Shown: positions 8,446 through 20,847 of the stretch, in pieces
Layout: every line of letters begins with the position of its first letter
How positions within the stretch are numbered: the stretch's first letter is position 1
Assembly: GCA_001724995.1 (NCBI GenBank)
Contig: MEFD01000017.1
Span: 62,440 to 126,439, forward strand
Reading direction: 5' to 3'
Length of the DNA stretch: 64,000 nt
Source: Rubrivivax sp. SCN 71-131
Lineage (GTDB): Bacteria; Pseudomonadota; Gammaproteobacteria; Burkholderiales; Burkholderiaceae_C
The notes under the pieces: model-generated
Database searches by the model: none
Told to the model about the DNA's origin: nothing
Seen by the model: the letters and a program-made list of their open reading frames with translations, nothing else
Program-made: the position numbers and the translations under genes

Positions 8446-10725
8446 GTGCATCCACCCGCCTCGTCGCGCCGGCCGACCCTGCCGGCAGCGCCCCTGCCCC
8501 TCCTGCTGCTGAGCCTGGCCGCCGCGCCGGCCTGGGCGCAGACGAGCGCGAGCACGGGCGCGCTGCCGGCCGCCGCCGCGGCGTCGGCTGCGGCAGCGGC
8601 CGCTGCGCCGGCGCAGCAGGTCGAGATCACCGGCACGCGCGGCAGCGACACCGAGCAGCGGCGGCAGGCCACGGCGGCCAAGATCGTCATCGGCCGCGAG
8701 GAGATCGAGCGCTTCGGCGACGCCACCGTCGGCGAGGTGCTCAAGCGCCTGCCCGGGGTGACGATGCCTGGCGCCCCGGGGCGCGGCGGCGGGCCGCGCA
8801 TGCGCGGCCTGGGTGGGGCCTACACGCAGCTGCTGATCGACGGCCAGCGCGTGCCGCCGGGCTTCAGCCTGGAGTCGCTCACCCCCGAGCAGATCGAGCG
8901 CATCGAGATCCTGCGCGCGCCCACCGCCGAGACCGGCGCGCGCGCCATCGGCGGCACGATCGACATCATCACGCGCGAAGGCTTCAGGCGTCGCGTCAAC
9001 GACCTGCGCCTGGCCGTCTCGCAGGACGCGGGGCGGCGCTCCGGGCAGGTCGGCTGGACGCGCAACGACAGCATCGACGAGCTGACCTACACCGTCTCGG
9101 CCTCCGCCTTCAACGGGCGGCGCGGCAGCGCGGATGCGACACTCACCACGGAAACCGATCTCGCCAGCGGCCAGCGGCTGAGCGAGCAGCTCGAGCACAG
9201 CAGCGACCTGAGCCGTCGCCAGGGGCTGAACCTGAGCTCGCGGCTGCAATGGCGCCTGGGCCCAAGCGGCGCGCTGACGCTGATGCCGGTGCTGTTCCAC
9301 AGCCGGCGCGAGGGCCGCGAGAACCTCGACCTGCAACAGGCGCTCGGCGCCACGCCCGCGCTCTACGACCACGCTGAAGCCGATCGCGACGGCCGCTACA
9401 CGCTCGGGCGGCTGAACCTGCAGTGGCGGCAGACGCTCGCCGAGGGCTGGCGCGTCGAGCTCAACGGCGGCACGCATGCCGCGCGCGGCCGCTCGAGCAG
9501 CCTGCGGCAGGAGTTCGACGCCGGCCACGCGCTGCTGCGCAGCGTCGAGGACCGCAGCCGCTCGAACGACCGCAGCGCACTGCTCAACAGCAAGCTCTCG
9601 AAGCTGCTGGAGGGCGACCACAGCCTCGTGGCCGGGGTCGAGTTCGAGCAGCTTCGGCGCAGCGAGACGCGCGTCACCGCGCAGGACAACAGCGACCCGC
9701 TGGCCGACTTCGACGGCGACCTGCAGGCCAGCAGCCGGCGCCTGGCGCTGTATGCGCAGGACGAGTGGTCGGTGAACCCGAACTGGGCCGCGCACGCCGG
9801 GCTGCGCTGGGAGGAGATCCGCACGCGAGGCGACGCGGCCGTAGGCGACGTGCGGCCGGACAACCGCAGCCGCGTGCTGACGCCGCTGCTGCACGCCGTC
9901 TGGAAGCCCGACCCCAAGGCGCGCGACCAGATCCGCATGAGCCTCACGCGCAGCTACAAGGCGCCGACGCTGCAGAACCTGGTGGCGCGCCCGCAGCTGT
10001 CCAGCCGCTGGCCGAGCAGCGGCCCCAACACCGCCACCCATCCGGATCGCGCGGGCAACCCCGAACTGCGGCCCGAACTTGCCACCGGCATCGACCTCGC
10101 CTTCGAGCGCTACCTGGCGCAGGGCGGCGTGCTCAGCGCCAACCTCTTCGTGCGCCGCCTCCGCGACACCATCCGCAGCACGACGACGCTGGAGAGCGTG
10201 GGCTGGAGCCCGGTGCCGCGCTGGGTGTCGCGGCCGCGCAACCTCGGGCGCGCGACGACGCAGGGCCTGGAGCTGGAGGCCAAGTTCCGGCTCGACCAGC
10301 TCGTCGACGGAGCGCCGCCGGTGGAGCTGCGCAACAACCTGAGTCTCTTTCGCTCGCGCGTGGACGAGGTGCCCGGACCCGACAATCGCCTCGACGAGCA
10401 GCCTGTTGTCGTCCTCAACCTCGGCGCCGACTATCGCCTGCGCGGCACGCCGCTGACCCTGGGCGGCAGCCTGCACCTGACGCCGGGCTATCGGACGCAG
10501 GTCTCCGACGTGCAGGCGCGCGAGGCCGGGCGCAAGCGCCAGTTCGACGTCTACGCGCTGTGGGTGTTCGATCCGGCGCTGCAACTGCGCTTGCTGGCCA
10601 ACAACGCCGTGCCCGCCGACTACCGCTCCCTCGCGAGCGTCGACCAGGGCCTCGTGCGCACGCAGGCGACGACGCTCGCCAGCACCGACGTCAGCTGGGC
10701 CCTGCGGCTGGAGTTCAAGCTCTAG
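8446..10725 (+). CDS. TonB-dependent outer-membrane receptor
   Basis: 759 residues from GTG 8446. This start gives a short N-region followed by the signal core 'LPLLLLSLAAAPAWAQ'; earlier in-frame codons would put the signal peptide too far inside. The plug domain covers roughly residues 60-190, with 'VGEVLKRLPGV', 'RGLGGAYTQLLIDGQRVP' and 'IERIEILRAPTAE', and is followed by a 22-strand barrel. Family members import ferric siderophores, haem, cobalamin or sugars using the proton motive force. Its position between a peptide-type ABC importer and an ftr iron locus suggests a siderophore or other iron compound, but this is inference. No N-terminal signalling (STN) domain is visible. Confidence 0.9.
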   Translation: MHPPASSRRPTLPAAPLPLLLLSLAAAPAWAQTSASTGALPAAAAASAAAAAAAPAQQVEITGTRGSDTEQRRQATAAKIVIGREEIERFGDATVGEVLKRLPGVTMPGAPGRGGGPRMRGLGGAYTQLLIDGQRVPPGFSLESLTPEQIERIEILRAPTAETGARAIGGTIDIITREGFRRRVNDLRLAVSQDAGRRSGQVGWTRNDSIDELTYTVSASAFNGRRGSADATLTTETDLASGQRLSEQLEHSSDLSRRQGLNLSSRLQWRLGPSGALTLMPVLFHSRREGRENLDLQQALGATPALYDHAEADRDGRYTLGRLNLQWRQTLAEGWRVELNGGTHAARGRSSSLRQEFDAGHALLRSVEDRSRSNDRSALLNSKLSKLLEGDHSLVAGVEFEQLRRSETRVTAQDNSDPLADFDGDLQASSRRLALYAQDEWSVNPNWAAHAGLRWEEIRTRGDAAVGDVRPDNRSRVLTPLLHAVWKPDPKARDQIRMSLTRSYKAPTLQNLVARPQLSSRWPSSGPNTATHPDRAGNPELRPELATGIDLAFERYLAQGGVLSANLFVRRLRDTIRSTTTLESVGWSPVPRWVSRPRNLGRATTQGLELEAKFRLDQLVDGAPPVELRNNLSLFRSRVDEVPGPDNRLDEQPVVVLNLGADYRLRGTPLTLGGSLHLTPGYRTQVSDVQAREAGRKRQFDVYALWVFDPALQLRLLANNAVPADYRSLASVDQGLVRTQATTLASTDVSWALRLEFKL

Positions 10726-10727
10726 GC

Positions 10728-10755
10728 GCCGCCCGCCGGGCGACCGGCACTTTTT
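10728..10755 (+). terminator. candidate intrinsic terminator after the TonB receptor
   Basis: A short GC-rich hairpin (CGCCC at 10730-10734, GGGCG at 10738-10742) begins just after the receptor stop codon. A run of five T residues follows at 10751-10755. The T run is eight bases from the stem rather than directly adjacent, so efficiency is uncertain. It would separate the receptor transcript from the ftr genes. Confidence 0.4.
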
Positions 10756-10777
10756 CGCGCGGATTTGACGCTGATGC

Positions 10778-10830
10778 TTGCGTCCGCGCTCTTCCCGCAC
10801 GTAGACTACGGAATGCGAACGGTTCGCAAT
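10778..10830 (+). promoter_or_regulatory. ftr promoter with Fur-box-like operator
   Basis: A sigma-70-like pair is visible: TTGCGT at 10778-10783 and TAGACT at 10802-10807, with an 18-base spacer. Just downstream lies the perfect inverted repeat TGCGAA-N3-TTCGCA (10814-10828), which would overlap the expected transcription start. GC-rich Fur boxes of betaproteobacteria have this shape (ATGCGAA...TTCGCAT). Repression by Fe(II)-Fur would fit an iron-uptake operon. A second palindrome of the same type is at 14137-14157. Confidence 0.5.
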
Positions 10831-10847
10831 AACATTCAGGAGTCAAC

Positions 10848-11396
10848 TTGAGCATTGCATCGAAATGGGGGCGGCGGGCGATCGCGCTGGCGGCGGGGTT
10901 GACGCTGCTTTCCCAGGCGGCCGAGATTCCGATCGGCAAGCCGCACATCGAGGGCGGCCTCGAGGTCGCGGCGGTCTACCTGCAGCCCATCGAGATGGCG
11001 CCCGCGGGGATGATGCGTGAGGCCAAGGTCTCCGACATCCACCTCGAGGCCGACATCCGCGCCGTCAAGGGCAACACCAACGGCTTCGGCGAGGGCGACT
11101 GGGTGCCGCACCTGGTCGTGCGCTACAAGCTGCAGAAGGCCGGTGACGTGCAGCCGTTGCAGGGCGAACTGATGCCGATGGTGGCCAGCGACGGCCCGCA
11201 TTACGGCGACAACGTCAAGCTGATGGGCCCGGGCAAGTACACGCTGACGCTCTCCGTGCAGCCCCCCGGGGCCGGCGCGCATGCGGCGTTTGGCCGCCAC
11301 GTCGACAAGGAGACCGGCGTGGCGCCCTGGTTCAAGCCCTTCGAGGCGCGCTACGAGTTCGCCTTTGCCGGCACCGGCAAGAAGGGCGGGTACTGA
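10848..11396 (+). CDS. ftrA: periplasmic iron-binding protein of the P19/FtrA family
   Basis: 182 residues from TTG 10848, chosen because AGGAG (10838-10842) lies five bases upstream. A signal peptide covers about residues 1-25 (RRAIALAAGLTLLSQAAE). The mature part carries the metal-ligand pattern of P19/Tp34 proteins: 'KPHIEGGLEVAAVYLQPIEM', 'DIHLEADIRAVKGN' and 'WVPHLVVRYKL'. The Met and His residues in these segments bind Cu/Fe in the family. FtrA receives ferrous iron for the FTR1-type permease FtrC. Here the genes for FtrB and FtrC downstream are truncated, so the pathway may be non-functional or FtrA may act with another permease. Confidence 0.88.
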   Translation: MSIASKWGRRAIALAAGLTLLSQAAEIPIGKPHIEGGLEVAAVYLQPIEMAPAGMMREAKVSDIHLEADIRAVKGNTNGFGEGDWVPHLVVRYKLQKAGDVQPLQGELMPMVASDGPHYGDNVKLMGPGKYTLTLSVQPPGAGAHAAFGRHVDKETGVAPWFKPFEARYEFAFAGTGKKGGY

Positions 11397-11400
11397 GACC

Positions 11401-11586
11401 GTGGCGCGCCTCGATCGGATCGCGGTGCGCGGCCCGACCCGCCGCGCCGTGCCGCTCGGGCTCGAACTCGTGGTCGCGCGGGGCCGCACGCGCACGCGGG
11501 TGCTGCCCGGCAGGTCGCCGGGCACCTACCCCTTCTTCGACGAGTTCCACATGCAGACCACGCGCGGCGAGTTTGTCATCAGGTAA
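11401..11586 (+). pseudogene. ftrB: ftrB remnant: C-terminal end of an iron-transport cupredoxin
   Basis: A 61-codon frame (GTG 11401 to TAA 11586) whose last 30 or so residues match the end of FtrB-type cupredoxins: 'SPGTYPFFDEFHMQTTRGEF'. The signal peptide and the first half of the cupredoxin fold are missing. The residues before position 18 (VARLDRIAVRGPTRRAV) look like out-of-context sequence. In intact operons FtrB is about 110-130 residues and exported; this remnant has no export signal. A deletion removing the 5' part of the gene is the simplest explanation. Confidence 0.7.
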
Positions 11587-11632
11587 GGAGCGCGCGCGAG
11601 GGCCGCGCGGGGTCGCAGGCGCGGCGCAGGAC

Positions 11633-11782
11633 ATGGCACAGGTGAGCTTCATCATCTGGCGTGAGAGCGTCGAGGCGCTGCTCGTCGTCGGCATCCTCTA
11701 CGCCTGGCTGGCGCGCACGCCGCACGCCGCGATCGGCCGCCGCTGGCTGTGGGGCGGCGTCGCCGCCGGAGGTGCGCGATGA
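11633..11782 (+). pseudogene. ftrC: ftrC remnant: first helix of an FTR1-family iron permease
   Basis: 49 codons from ATG 11633. The start 'MAQVSFIIWRESVEALLVVG' contains the RExxEALLVVG motif of the first FTR1 helix (the iron-binding REXXE element). The normal permease has about 270-290 residues and seven helices with a second REXXE motif; here the frame stops after 'LWGGVAAGGAR'. The TGA overlaps the ATG of ftrD (ATGA at 11779-11782), as expected for an intact operon, so the loss seems to be internal to the gene. A functional permease cannot be made from this copy. Confidence 0.75.
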
Positions 11783-13236
11783 CGCTCGCCCGCAGCCTGC
11801 CGGGGCCTGCCACGACACCCGCGGCCGCGCCGCGCCGCGGCGCGCGGCTGGCCGCCGTCGGCGAATGGCTGCGCACGCACGCGCGCCTCATCCGCGCGCT
11901 GCAGTGGCTGGTGGTGCTCGTCTACGCGGTGCTGCTGCTGGTGCCAGCGATGCTGCCGCTGCCCGATCGCACGGCGCATGTCTGGAACCACATGACGGTG
12001 CTTGCGGAGTTCGCGTTCTGGGGCCTGTGGTGGCCCTTCGTGCTGCTGAGCATGCTGCTCTTCGGGCGTCTGTGGTGCGGCGTGCTGTGCCCGGAGGGCG
12101 CGCTCACCGAGTGGGCGTCCAAGCGTGGCCGAGGCCTGGCCGTGCCGCGCTGGATGCGCTGGGGCGGCTGGCCCTTCACCGCCTTCGTCTGCACCACCGT
12201 CTACGGCCAGATGGTGAGCGTCTACCAGTATCCGAAGGCGGCGCTGCTCGTGCTGGGGGGCAGCACGGTCGTGGCCATCGTCGTCGGCTACTTCTACACC
12301 CGCGGCAAGCGCGCCTGGTGCCGCTACCTGTGTCCGGTCAACGGCGTGTTCGGGCTGCTCGCCAAACTCGCGCCGATGCACTACCGCGTCGACGATGCGG
12401 CCTGGCGGCGCTCGCTGGATGCACCCGCGGGGGCGGCGGCGCGCGCGCCCATCCGCGTCAGCAAGCGCGCGGTCGACTGCGCGCCGATGCAGCCGCTGCG
12501 CACGATGCAGGGCGCCAGCAACTGCCACATGTGCGGGCGCTGCAGCGGCCACCACGACGCGATTGCGCTGCACTGGCGCTCGCCCGCGCACGAGGTGGTC
12601 GAGCTCGGCGCCACCGAGGCCGGCGCCTGGCAGACCGCGCTGATCGTCTTCGGCCTGCTGGGTGTGGCGATCGGCGCCTTCCACTGGAGCGCGAGCCCCT
12701 GGTTCGTCGCGATCCGGCAGGCCATCGCGACCTGGCTGATCGATCGCGACATCTACTGGCCGCTGGCCGAGAACGCGCCCTGGTGGCTGCTCACCCACTA
12801 CCCCGAGCAGAACGACGCGCTGAGCTGGCTCGACGGCGCACTGCTGCTGGCCTACATCGGCGCCACCGCGCTTCTTTGGGGCGGGCTGACGCTGGCGCTG
12901 CTGGCGCTGACGGTGCGCGCGGCCGGGCCCTGGCGCAGCCAGCGCCTGCACCACCTGGCGCAGGCGCTGATCCCGCTGGCCGGCGTCGGCGTCTTCCTCG
13001 GCTTGTCGACGATCACGCTGACGCTGCTGCGTGGCGAAGGGGTCGTGCTGCCCTGGGTCAACACCCTGCGCCTGGCGCTGCTGCTGGCCGCATCGACCTG
13101 GTCGCTCGCGCTCGCCTGGCGCATCCTGCGGCGCTGGGGCCTGCCCGCCGGGCGGGCCCTCGTGGGCAGCCTGCCCATTCTTGCGGCGCTGGCCTGGATC
13201 GCCAGCGCCTGGGGCTGGATGTTCTGGTGGTGGTGA
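11779..13236 (+). CDS. ftrD: 4Fe-4S polyferredoxin membrane protein (FtrD/NapH-like)
   Basis: 485 residues from ATG 11779. Five to seven membrane helices carry cytoplasm-facing cysteine clusters: 'LWCGVLCPEGALTEW', 'WCRYLCPVNGVFGLLAKLAP' and, near residue 250, 'CHMCGRCSGHHDA'. The protein belongs to the NapH/CcoG-type polyferredoxins. In FtrABCD it is thought to accept electrons from iron oxidation or recycle the cupredoxin. The frame is intact despite the truncation of ftrB and ftrC directly upstream, which is odd if the operon is dead, and may mean the deletion is recent or that FtrD has a separate role. Confidence 0.85.
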   Translation: MTLARSLPGPATTPAAAPRRGARLAAVGEWLRTHARLIRALQWLVVLVYAVLLLVPAMLPLPDRTAHVWNHMTVLAEFAFWGLWWPFVLLSMLLFGRLWCGVLCPEGALTEWASKRGRGLAVPRWMRWGGWPFTAFVCTTVYGQMVSVYQYPKAALLVLGGSTVVAIVVGYFYTRGKRAWCRYLCPVNGVFGLLAKLAPMHYRVDDAAWRRSLDAPAGAAARAPIRVSKRAVDCAPMQPLRTMQGASNCHMCGRCSGHHDAIALHWRSPAHEVVELGATEAGAWQTALIVFGLLGVAIGAFHWSASPWFVAIRQAIATWLIDRDIYWPLAENAPWWLLTHYPEQNDALSWLDGALLLAYIGATALLWGGLTLALLALTVRAAGPWRSQRLHHLAQALIPLAGVGVFLGLSTITLTLLRGEGVVLPWVNTLRLALLLAASTWSLALAWRILRRWGLPAGRALVGSLPILAALAWIASAWGWMFWWW

Positions 13237-13252
13237 GCCGGTAGGCGAGCGC

Positions 13253-14023
13253 TCACCAGCGCAGCGTCAGGCCGGCGCCGAGCGTGTTCGCGGTCGGGCC
13301 GTGGCCGAGACTGCGGCGCCAGCCGAGATCGAGGTCGAGCTCCTCGCCGAGGTGGTGGATGACGCCGAGCAGACCGAACTTCTCGCTCGGCGCGCCCTGT
13401 TCGGCGGCGCGGCTGGCGCCGACGTCGGCGACCAGCGTCCAGGCGTCGGTGACGGTGTAGAGCAGCGCGGTCGAGGCGGTCCACAGCCGTTTGCGGTCGC
13501 CCGCCTTGTTGTCGTTGTAAGCGATGCCGACGTTGGCCAGCCAGGTCCATGCGCCATGCTCGAGCTGCGACATCAGCGTCAGCGCGCCGTTGGCGCGGCC
13601 GTTGCCCAGGCCCTTGCCCTCCTTGCCCGTGGGCAAGGTGAACTCGGGCCGCAGGGCCAGGCTGAAGCCTTGTCCGTCGTCGTGCAGGCGCCACTTGGCC
13701 AGCAGGGTGAGGTCGCCGATGCCACGCTGCGACGGCTCGCCGGTCGTGCCCAGGTGCAGCCAGGGCAGGCCGACGGCGAGGTCGAGCGTTTCGGTCAGGC
13801 CGTAGGTCAGCGCGAGGCCGATCTCCTGCTCGCGCGCAACCCGGCTGCCGTCGCGCACGCGCGTGCGATCGGTGCTGGCTTCGAGCTGCGCCTGGCCGCG
13901 GCCCTGCGTGCCGGTGTCGTCGCTGACGAGCGGATGCGCGGCCCGAGCGGGACCGACCAGCGCCAGCAGCGCGGCGGTCACGGCGAAGGATGGGAGAAGA
14001 GGGTGTGCGAATGTTGGCTTCAT
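13253..14023 (-). CDS. outer-membrane transporter-like protein (Phenol_MetA_deg/transporter family)
   Basis: 256 residues from ATG 14023 with signal peptide 'LLPSFAVTAALLALVGPARA'. The mature part starts 'AHPLVSDDTGTQGRGQAQLE', a hallmark of the 'transporter' family related to the phenol-degradation MetA group. Alternating strands such as 'LALTYGLTETLDLAVGLPWL' and a terminal 'LGAGLTLRW' ending in an aromatic residue indicate a beta-barrel. Function in the family is largely unknown. It is convergent with ftrD (16 bases between stops), and a Fur-like palindrome lies about 115 bases upstream of its start, suggesting iron-responsive expression. Confidence 0.8.
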   Translation of the reverse strand: MKPTFAHPLLPSFAVTAALLALVGPARAAHPLVSDDTGTQGRGQAQLEASTDRTRVRDGSRVAREQEIGLALTYGLTETLDLAVGLPWLHLGTTGEPSQRGIGDLTLLAKWRLHDDGQGFSLALRPEFTLPTGKEGKGLGNGRANGALTLMSQLEHGAWTWLANVGIAYNDNKAGDRKRLWTASTALLYTVTDAWTLVADVGASRAAEQGAPSEKFGLLGVIHHLGEELDLDLGWRRSLGHGPTANTLGAGLTLRW

Positions 14024-14136
14024 GATGAGGATGGGGCCGGTCAGTGAGCCGCCGATGGCCCACCGCCTCCTGACGGCTCCTGCAACCCCGGCCATGGCGA
14101 CGCCGCGACAGGCATTGCCCCGGCCCTGCTGATAGT

Positions 14137-14157
14137 AAATGCGACTGCGTCGCATTT
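14137..14157. promoter_or_regulatory. 21-bp perfect palindrome resembling a Fur box
   Basis: AAATGCGAC-N3-GTCGCATTT is a perfect inverted repeat with 9-base arms in the 303-base space between the outer-membrane protein gene (minus strand) and the LuxR-type gene (plus strand). On the minus strand a TACTAT hexamer directly follows it, a plausible -10 element for the outer-membrane protein. The arms share ATGCGA with the ftr operator at 10814-10828. Apart from this site I see no gene or RNA in 14024-14326. Confidence 0.55.
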
Positions 14158-14326
14158 GCATGTGACACATCAAGAGCGTGCGTGGTGCGGCCGGCTTGCG
14201 CCGATGTAAATCGTTCACCGCCACCGTGGGCACGAGTGCCTGCCGGATGGGCGGCACCGGGGCTAGGCTGATGGGGTGGGCTCGAACGATGCCGTCCCGG
14301 CAGCGCCGGCCCAGCGGGAGTGCACG

Positions 14327-15039
14327 ATGCTGGATCTTCCTGACCGTGTCCGGGCCCTCGTCGTCCCGGCAACGTCGCCGCCACGGGCGCTGTCGCCAAG
14401 CGTGTACCGCGGGCCGGAGCGGCGCGCCGCGGCGTCGACGGGCGCCGCGGGTGCGCCCTGGCTGGCCTTGATGCTCGACGAGATCGACTACGGCATGCTG
14501 TTGCTGGGCGAAGAGGCCCAGGTGCTGCACGCCAACCACGCGGCGCGCGCCGAGCTCGACGACGGGCACCCGCTGCTGCTGTGCGGCGGCGAACTGCGGG
14601 CGCGGCGGCCGCAGGATGCGCCGGCGCTGCTCGATGCGTTGCAGGCGGCGCGGCGCGGCCTGCGGCGGCTGCTCACGCTCGGCGCGGCGCGGCGCAGGCG
14701 TCGTCGACCGTGGCCGTGGTGCCGCTGGTCGCGGGCGTCGGCGCCCTGCCCCAGGCGACCTTGCTGCTGCTGGGCAAGAAGCGCGTCTGCGAGTGCCTGT
14801 CGGTGCAGTGCTGCGCGCGCAGCCATGCCCTGACCGCCACCGAGACGCGCGTCCTGGAGGCGCTGTGCCAGGGGCTGGAGCCACGCGAAGTGGCAGTGCA
14901 GCATGGCGTCGGCCTGGCCACCGTGCGCACGCAGATCGGCTCCATCCGCGCCAAGACCGGCGCGCAGAGCATCCGCGAACTGGTACGGCGCGTGGCCGTG
15001 CTGCCGCCGATGGTGAGTTCGCTGCGCCTCGCTGCCTGA
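14327..15039 (+). pseudogene. LuxR-type helix-turn-helix regulator, split by a frameshift
   Basis: The N-terminal half reads from ATG 14327 (GGGAG six bases upstream): 'MLDLPDRVRALVVPATSPP' and 'LLGEEAQVLHANHAARAEL', a PAS-like segment. After 'LTLGAAR' near 14690 the sense continues in another frame: 'ASSTVAVVPLVAGVGALPQ', then a LuxR helix-turn-helix 'ALTATETRVLEALCQGLEP' ... 'VRTQIGSIRAKTGAQSIREL' ending at TGA 15039. Removing one G from the repetitive stretch GCGCGGCGCGGCGC around 14684-14697 would restore a 237-residue protein. It is either a true frameshift mutation or a sequencing error in a GC-repeat. Family members bind DNA; the signal is unknown. Confidence 0.75.
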
Positions 15040-15050
15040 GGCCTCGGCGA

Positions 15051-15072
15051 TCGGCCGCGCCGCGGCGGCCGA
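15051..15072. terminator. hairpin between convergent luxR-like and sensor-kinase genes
   Basis: TCGGCCGC (15051-15058) pairs perfectly with GCGGCCGA (15065-15072) around a six-base loop in the 36-base gap between two converging stop codons. There is no T run on either side. Placement suggests a bidirectional transcription end, but the missing T tract leaves this open. Confidence 0.4.
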
Positions 15073-15075
15073 CCC

Positions 15076-19554
<4,479 letters not shown>

Positions 19555-19557
19555 CGA

Positions 19558-20691
19558 TCAGACCCGATGGTCGTCCTGGGCCTGGTTGCCCAGGCGGCTG
19601 GCAATGGCCTCGAATTCCTCGCGCCCGGCAGTGAAGGCGGCGACGACGTCGGGGTCGAAATGGGCGCCGGACTGCGCGGCGATGTGCTGCGCCGTATCGT
19701 GGCGCGACCACGCCGGCTTGTAGATGCGCGGCGTGGTCAGGGCATCGTAGACATCGGCCAGCGCCATCAGCCGTGCCGGGCGCGGGATCGCCCACGCGGC
19801 CAGCCCGCGCGGGTAGCCGCCGCCATCCCAGCGCTCGTGGTGGTCGTAGGCGATGGTGCACGCCACCTGCAGGAAGCGCACCGGTTCGGGCGTCTCGCCC
19901 TGCTGCGGATGCAGCGCGATCGCGCGCTGCATCGCGTGGGCCAGGGTGTCGCCGCCGATGGCCGCATGCGTCTTCATGATCTCGAATTCCTCGGGCGTCA
20001 AGCGTCCGGGCTTGAGCAGGATGCGGTCGGGGATGCCGATCTTGCCGATGTCGTGCATCGGCGCGGCCTTCACGATGCGCGCGAGCCCGTCGTCGGCGAG
20101 CTCCGAGGCCCAGCCCGGCAGGTGCATCAGGCGCCGCGCCAGCGCCTCGACGTAGGCCTGCGTGCGCACGATGTGGTTGCCGGTCTCGTTGTCGCGCGTC
20201 TCGGCGAGCTCGGCCAGCGCGCTCAAGGTCAGGTCCTGCGCCAGCGCCGCCTCCTGCGTGCGCCGCCGCACCTCGCGCTCGAGCCAGTCGTTCTGGTCCA
20301 GCAGCCGGGCGCGCGCGGCCCTGAGCTCGAGCTGTGCCCGCACGCGCGCCAGCACCACCGCCGGCTTGATCGGCTTGGCGACGTAGTCCGCCGCGCCCAG
20401 CAGCAGGCCGCGCTCCTCGTCGGCCTCGGCGCCCAGGGCGGTGACGAAGATCACCGGCAGCGCGGCTCCCTGGACCTGGCGGCGCAGCTGCGCCAGCACG
20501 GCATAGCCGTCCATGCCGGGCATCATGACGTCCAGCAGCATGAGGTCGGGCGTTTCGCTGGCGACCAGGTCCAGCGCCACCTGGCCCGAGCGCGCGCCGA
20601 GCACGCGGCACTCGGGCGCGAGCAGCTCGGAGAGCACCGCGACATTCAGCGGTTCGTCATCGACGACCAGCACTGTAGGCTTTTGGGCCAA
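19558..20691 (-). CDS. response regulator with HD-GYP cyclic-di-GMP phosphodiesterase domain
   Basis: 377 residues from TTG 20691. This start is set by AGGAG on the minus strand (20699-20703), seven bases upstream, and by the immediate beginning of the receiver domain 'AQKPTVLVVDDEPLNVAVL'. The phosphoacceptor is D54 in 'LMLLDVMMPGMDG'. The HD-GYP domain fills the C-terminal half, with H213-D214 in 'MHDIGKIGIPDRILLKPGR' and HHExxDGxGYP at 284-294. These enzymes hydrolyse cyclic-di-GMP to pGpG/GMP, lowering biofilm and raising motility or virulence traits. It lies first in an operon with the hybrid kinase, so phosphorylation by that kinase is likely. Confidence 0.92.
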   Translation of the reverse strand: MAQKPTVLVVDDEPLNVAVLSELLAPECRVLGARSGQVALDLVASETPDLMLLDVMMPGMDGYAVLAQLRRQVQGAALPVIFVTALGAEADEERGLLLGAADYVAKPIKPAVVLARVRAQLELRAARARLLDQNDWLEREVRRRTQEAALAQDLTLSALAELAETRDNETGNHIVRTQAYVEALARRLMHLPGWASELADDGLARIVKAAPMHDIGKIGIPDRILLKPGRLTPEEFEIMKTHAAIGGDTLAHAMQRAIALHPQQGETPEPVRFLQVACTIAYDHHERWDGGGYPRGLAAWAIPRPARLMALADVYDALTTPRIYKPAWSRHDTAQHIAAQSGAHFDPDVVAAFTAGREEFEAIASRLGNQAQDDHRV

Positions 20692-20847
20692 GGCAAGACT
20701 CCTGCTCGACAACGCCTGCGCACGCGCAAAAAGGGCAAGCAGGACACTCGCCGCATGGGCGGCGGCCGGCGATCGCCGGGCGCAACGCTGCTGACGCCCG
20801 ATGCTACCTGCCGCCGGCGCGTCGTGCGGGCTATCGTTGCGCCGGTG

